Origin: Pedobacter sp. PLR
Lineage (GTDB): Bacteria > Bacteroidota > Bacteroidia > Sphingobacteriales > Sphingobacteriaceae
Length of the DNA stretch: 64,000 nt
Assembly (NCBI RefSeq): GCF_026239675.1
Contig: NZ_JAPIVQ010000011.1
Span: forward strand, 1-64,000
Direction: 5' to 3'
Shown: positions 62,831 to 64,000 of the stretch, in pieces
How positions within the stretch are numbered: the first letter of the stretch is position 1
How the letters are laid out: every line of letters begins with the position of its first letter
Made by a program: the position numbers and the translations under genes
The notes under the pieces: generated by a model
What the model was told of the DNA's origin: nothing
Seen by the model: only the letters and a program-made list of their open reading frames with translations
Databases searched by the model: none

Positions 62831-64000
62831 TTATAAGTTATTCTCGTTCCAGTTGGCATGGAAAATACCTTCGCTGTCTGTACGTTCAAAAGTATGCGCG
62901 CCAAAAAAGTCTCTTTGCGCCTGTGTTAAATTCAACGGCGAATTTGCTGTTCTTAACGAGTCATAATAGGTAAGGGCAGAGGCGAAACAAGGTACTGCAA
63001 TACCATGGTTGATTGCCGTAACCACCACATTCCTGGTTCCCGGTAAAATATCTTTTAACTGTTTCTGGATACTTTCATCGGAGTATAAATGAGGAAGTTC
63101 AGGTTGTTTTTTATAGGCCTGATAAATATCTTCTAACAATACCGCTCTGATGATACATCCACCACGCCAGATCTGTGAGATCTCTTGCAGGTTCAGTTCA
63201 TATTTAAATTCTATAGAAGCTTGCGCTAATAAGTGTAAACCTTGTGCATAAGAAGTGATCATTGCAAAATAAAGTGCTTGCTCTAAATGCGCTTCAAACT
63301 CTTCCGTGTTCTCTACTTTTTGCGAAGGATGAGGCAAAGCCGCGCCCAGGGCAACACGTAAAGACTTGAACTTAGATAAATCTCTGGCACTTACTGACTC
63401 ATTAATTGTCGGAATCGGCAATTGTAAGTCCATAGAAACCTGAGAAGTCCATTTACCGGTACCTTTAGATTTCGCCTGATCTTTGATCACATCAATCAGG
63501 TAACCACCAGATTTCACATCTTTAACTTTGAAAATGTCTTTCGTCACTTCCAGTAAAAACGACTTCAATCTGCCGTTATTCCATTTGTCAAAAGTAGCAT
63601 AAATCTGCTCATTGTTATAACCAAGGCTGTTTTTTAACAAGTCATAAGTCTCGGCAAGGATTTGCATAACACTGTACTCAATACCGTTATGCACCATTTT
63701 CACGAAATGACCGGAAGCACCAGGGCCGATATAAGCCACACAAGGATCACCGTTTACTTTCGCAGAAACCGCCTCAAGAATCGGTTTAACCGCATTGTAA
63801 GCTGCTTTATCACCACCAGGCATCATACTTGGACCAAATCTTGCACCTTCTTCACCACCAGAAATACCCATGCCGAAGAAATGTAGACCCTGCGCTGCAA
63901 GTTCTTCTGCTCTTCTGCTTGTGTCTGTGAAATGAGAATTTCCACTATCAATGATCATATCACCTTTATCCAATAATGGAACAAGCTCTTGAATTACACT
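62831..64000 (-). CDS. gnd: 6-phosphogluconate dehydrogenase, decarboxylating; N-terminus beyond window
   Basis: The open frame runs through the right edge, and the nine codons before the internal TTG at 63973 read SVIQELVPL, continuing the family sequence. The 389 visible residues of about 470 include IIDSGNSHFTDTSRRAEEL, FFGMGISGGEEGARFGPS, the catalytic lysine region HFVKMVHNGIEY, and the C-terminal helical domain ending NLTQAQRDFFGAHTFERTD. The N-terminal NADP-binding glycine motif lies outside. It should head the gnd-zwf-pgl operon. Confidence 0.95.
   Translation of the reverse strand, partial: SVIQELVPLLDKGDMIIDSGNSHFTDTSRRAEELAAQGLHFFGMGISGGEEGARFGPSMMPGGDKAAYNAVKPILEAVSAKVNGDPCVAYIGPGASGHFVKMVHNGIEYSVMQILAETYDLLKNSLGYNNEQIYATFDKWNNGRLKSFLLEVTKDIFKVKDVKSGGYLIDVIKDQAKSKGTGKWTSQVSMDLQLPIPTINESVSARDLSKFKSLRVALGAALPHPSQKVENTEEFEAHLEQALYFAMITSYAQGLHLLAQASIEFKYELNLQEISQIWRGGCIIRAVLLEDIYQAYKKQPELPHLYSDESIQKQLKDILPGTRNVVVTAINHGIAVPCFASALTYYDSLRTANSPLNLTQAQRDFFGAHTFERTDSEGIFHANWNENNL

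Noticed and set aside
63973..63975. TTG at 63973 as the start of gnd
   Set aside because: The nine codons upstream continue the conserved enzyme sequence to the window edge, so the true start lies outside.
1..64000. tRNA, rRNA, insertion sequences and prophage genes
   Set aside because: I looked for tRNA-like TTCGAATC ends, transposase motifs and phage genes and found none I could support.

Overview
The window reads as a chromosomal segment of a Bacteroidota bacterium, most likely a Sphingobacteriaceae member such as Pedobacter. The assignment rests on gene content (SusC/SusD pair, FecR-type anti-sigma factor, PorP/SprF proteins, type B T9SS sorting domains, YYY-type hybrid sensor kinase), on the moderately AT-rich base composition, and on promoter-like boxes matching the Bacteroidota -7 element TAnnTTTG. 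It is inferred from families; no search was run. No rRNA, tRNA, CRISPR array, transposase or phage gene was seen.

Layout. 1-7928: a plus-strand surface/secretion locus with a collagen-like protein cut by the left edge, three secreted proteins sharing an N-terminal module, a type B T9SS cargo protein, a PorP/SprF protein and a PorE-like OmpA protein. 8254-10249: an ECF sigma/FecR pair without the usual SusC/SusD. 10388-20972: mostly housekeeping and catabolic genes (guaB, an ATP-PPase, a DUF389 protein, an acyl-CoA carboxylase beta subunit, trxB, a GH20 hexosaminidase, a lipoprotein). 21065-27875: regulators, namely a LuxR-type response regulator with its large periplasmic-propeller kinase, an AraC regulator, and a second ECF sigma with a four-helix membrane partner. 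28023-33386: a DAACS transporter, ribosomal proteins L21/L27, an HTH regulator, an odd PAS-HisKA-REC protein and a polyprenyl synthase. 33426-45135: RNase R, an MscS channel, a fused oligopeptide ABC ATPase, a conserved unknown, a GNAT enzyme, YajQ, a histone H1-like protein, and ppk1-ppx.

45176-50773 is the most notable accessory region. It is a tight seven-gene minus-strand operon encoding a flavoprotein, a methyltransferase, a type III polyketide synthase, a FabZ-like dehydratase, a FabF-like ketosynthase, an acyl carrier protein and a phosphopantetheinyl transferase. Active-site residues of the PKS, dehydratase, ketosynthase, ACP and transferase are all in place. It looks like a self-contained pathway that builds an acyl starter on its own ACP and passes it to a type III PKS, with methylation and flavin oxidation afterwards. 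Divergent from it is a SusC/SusD pair (51212-55717) with no adjacent sigma factor.

55851-59975 holds a second, oppositely oriented T9SS-type locus: two Ig-like secreted proteins, a type B cargo protein and a second PorP/SprF. The window ends with the oxidative pentose-phosphate operon gnd-zwf-pgl on the minus strand, gnd being cut by the right edge.
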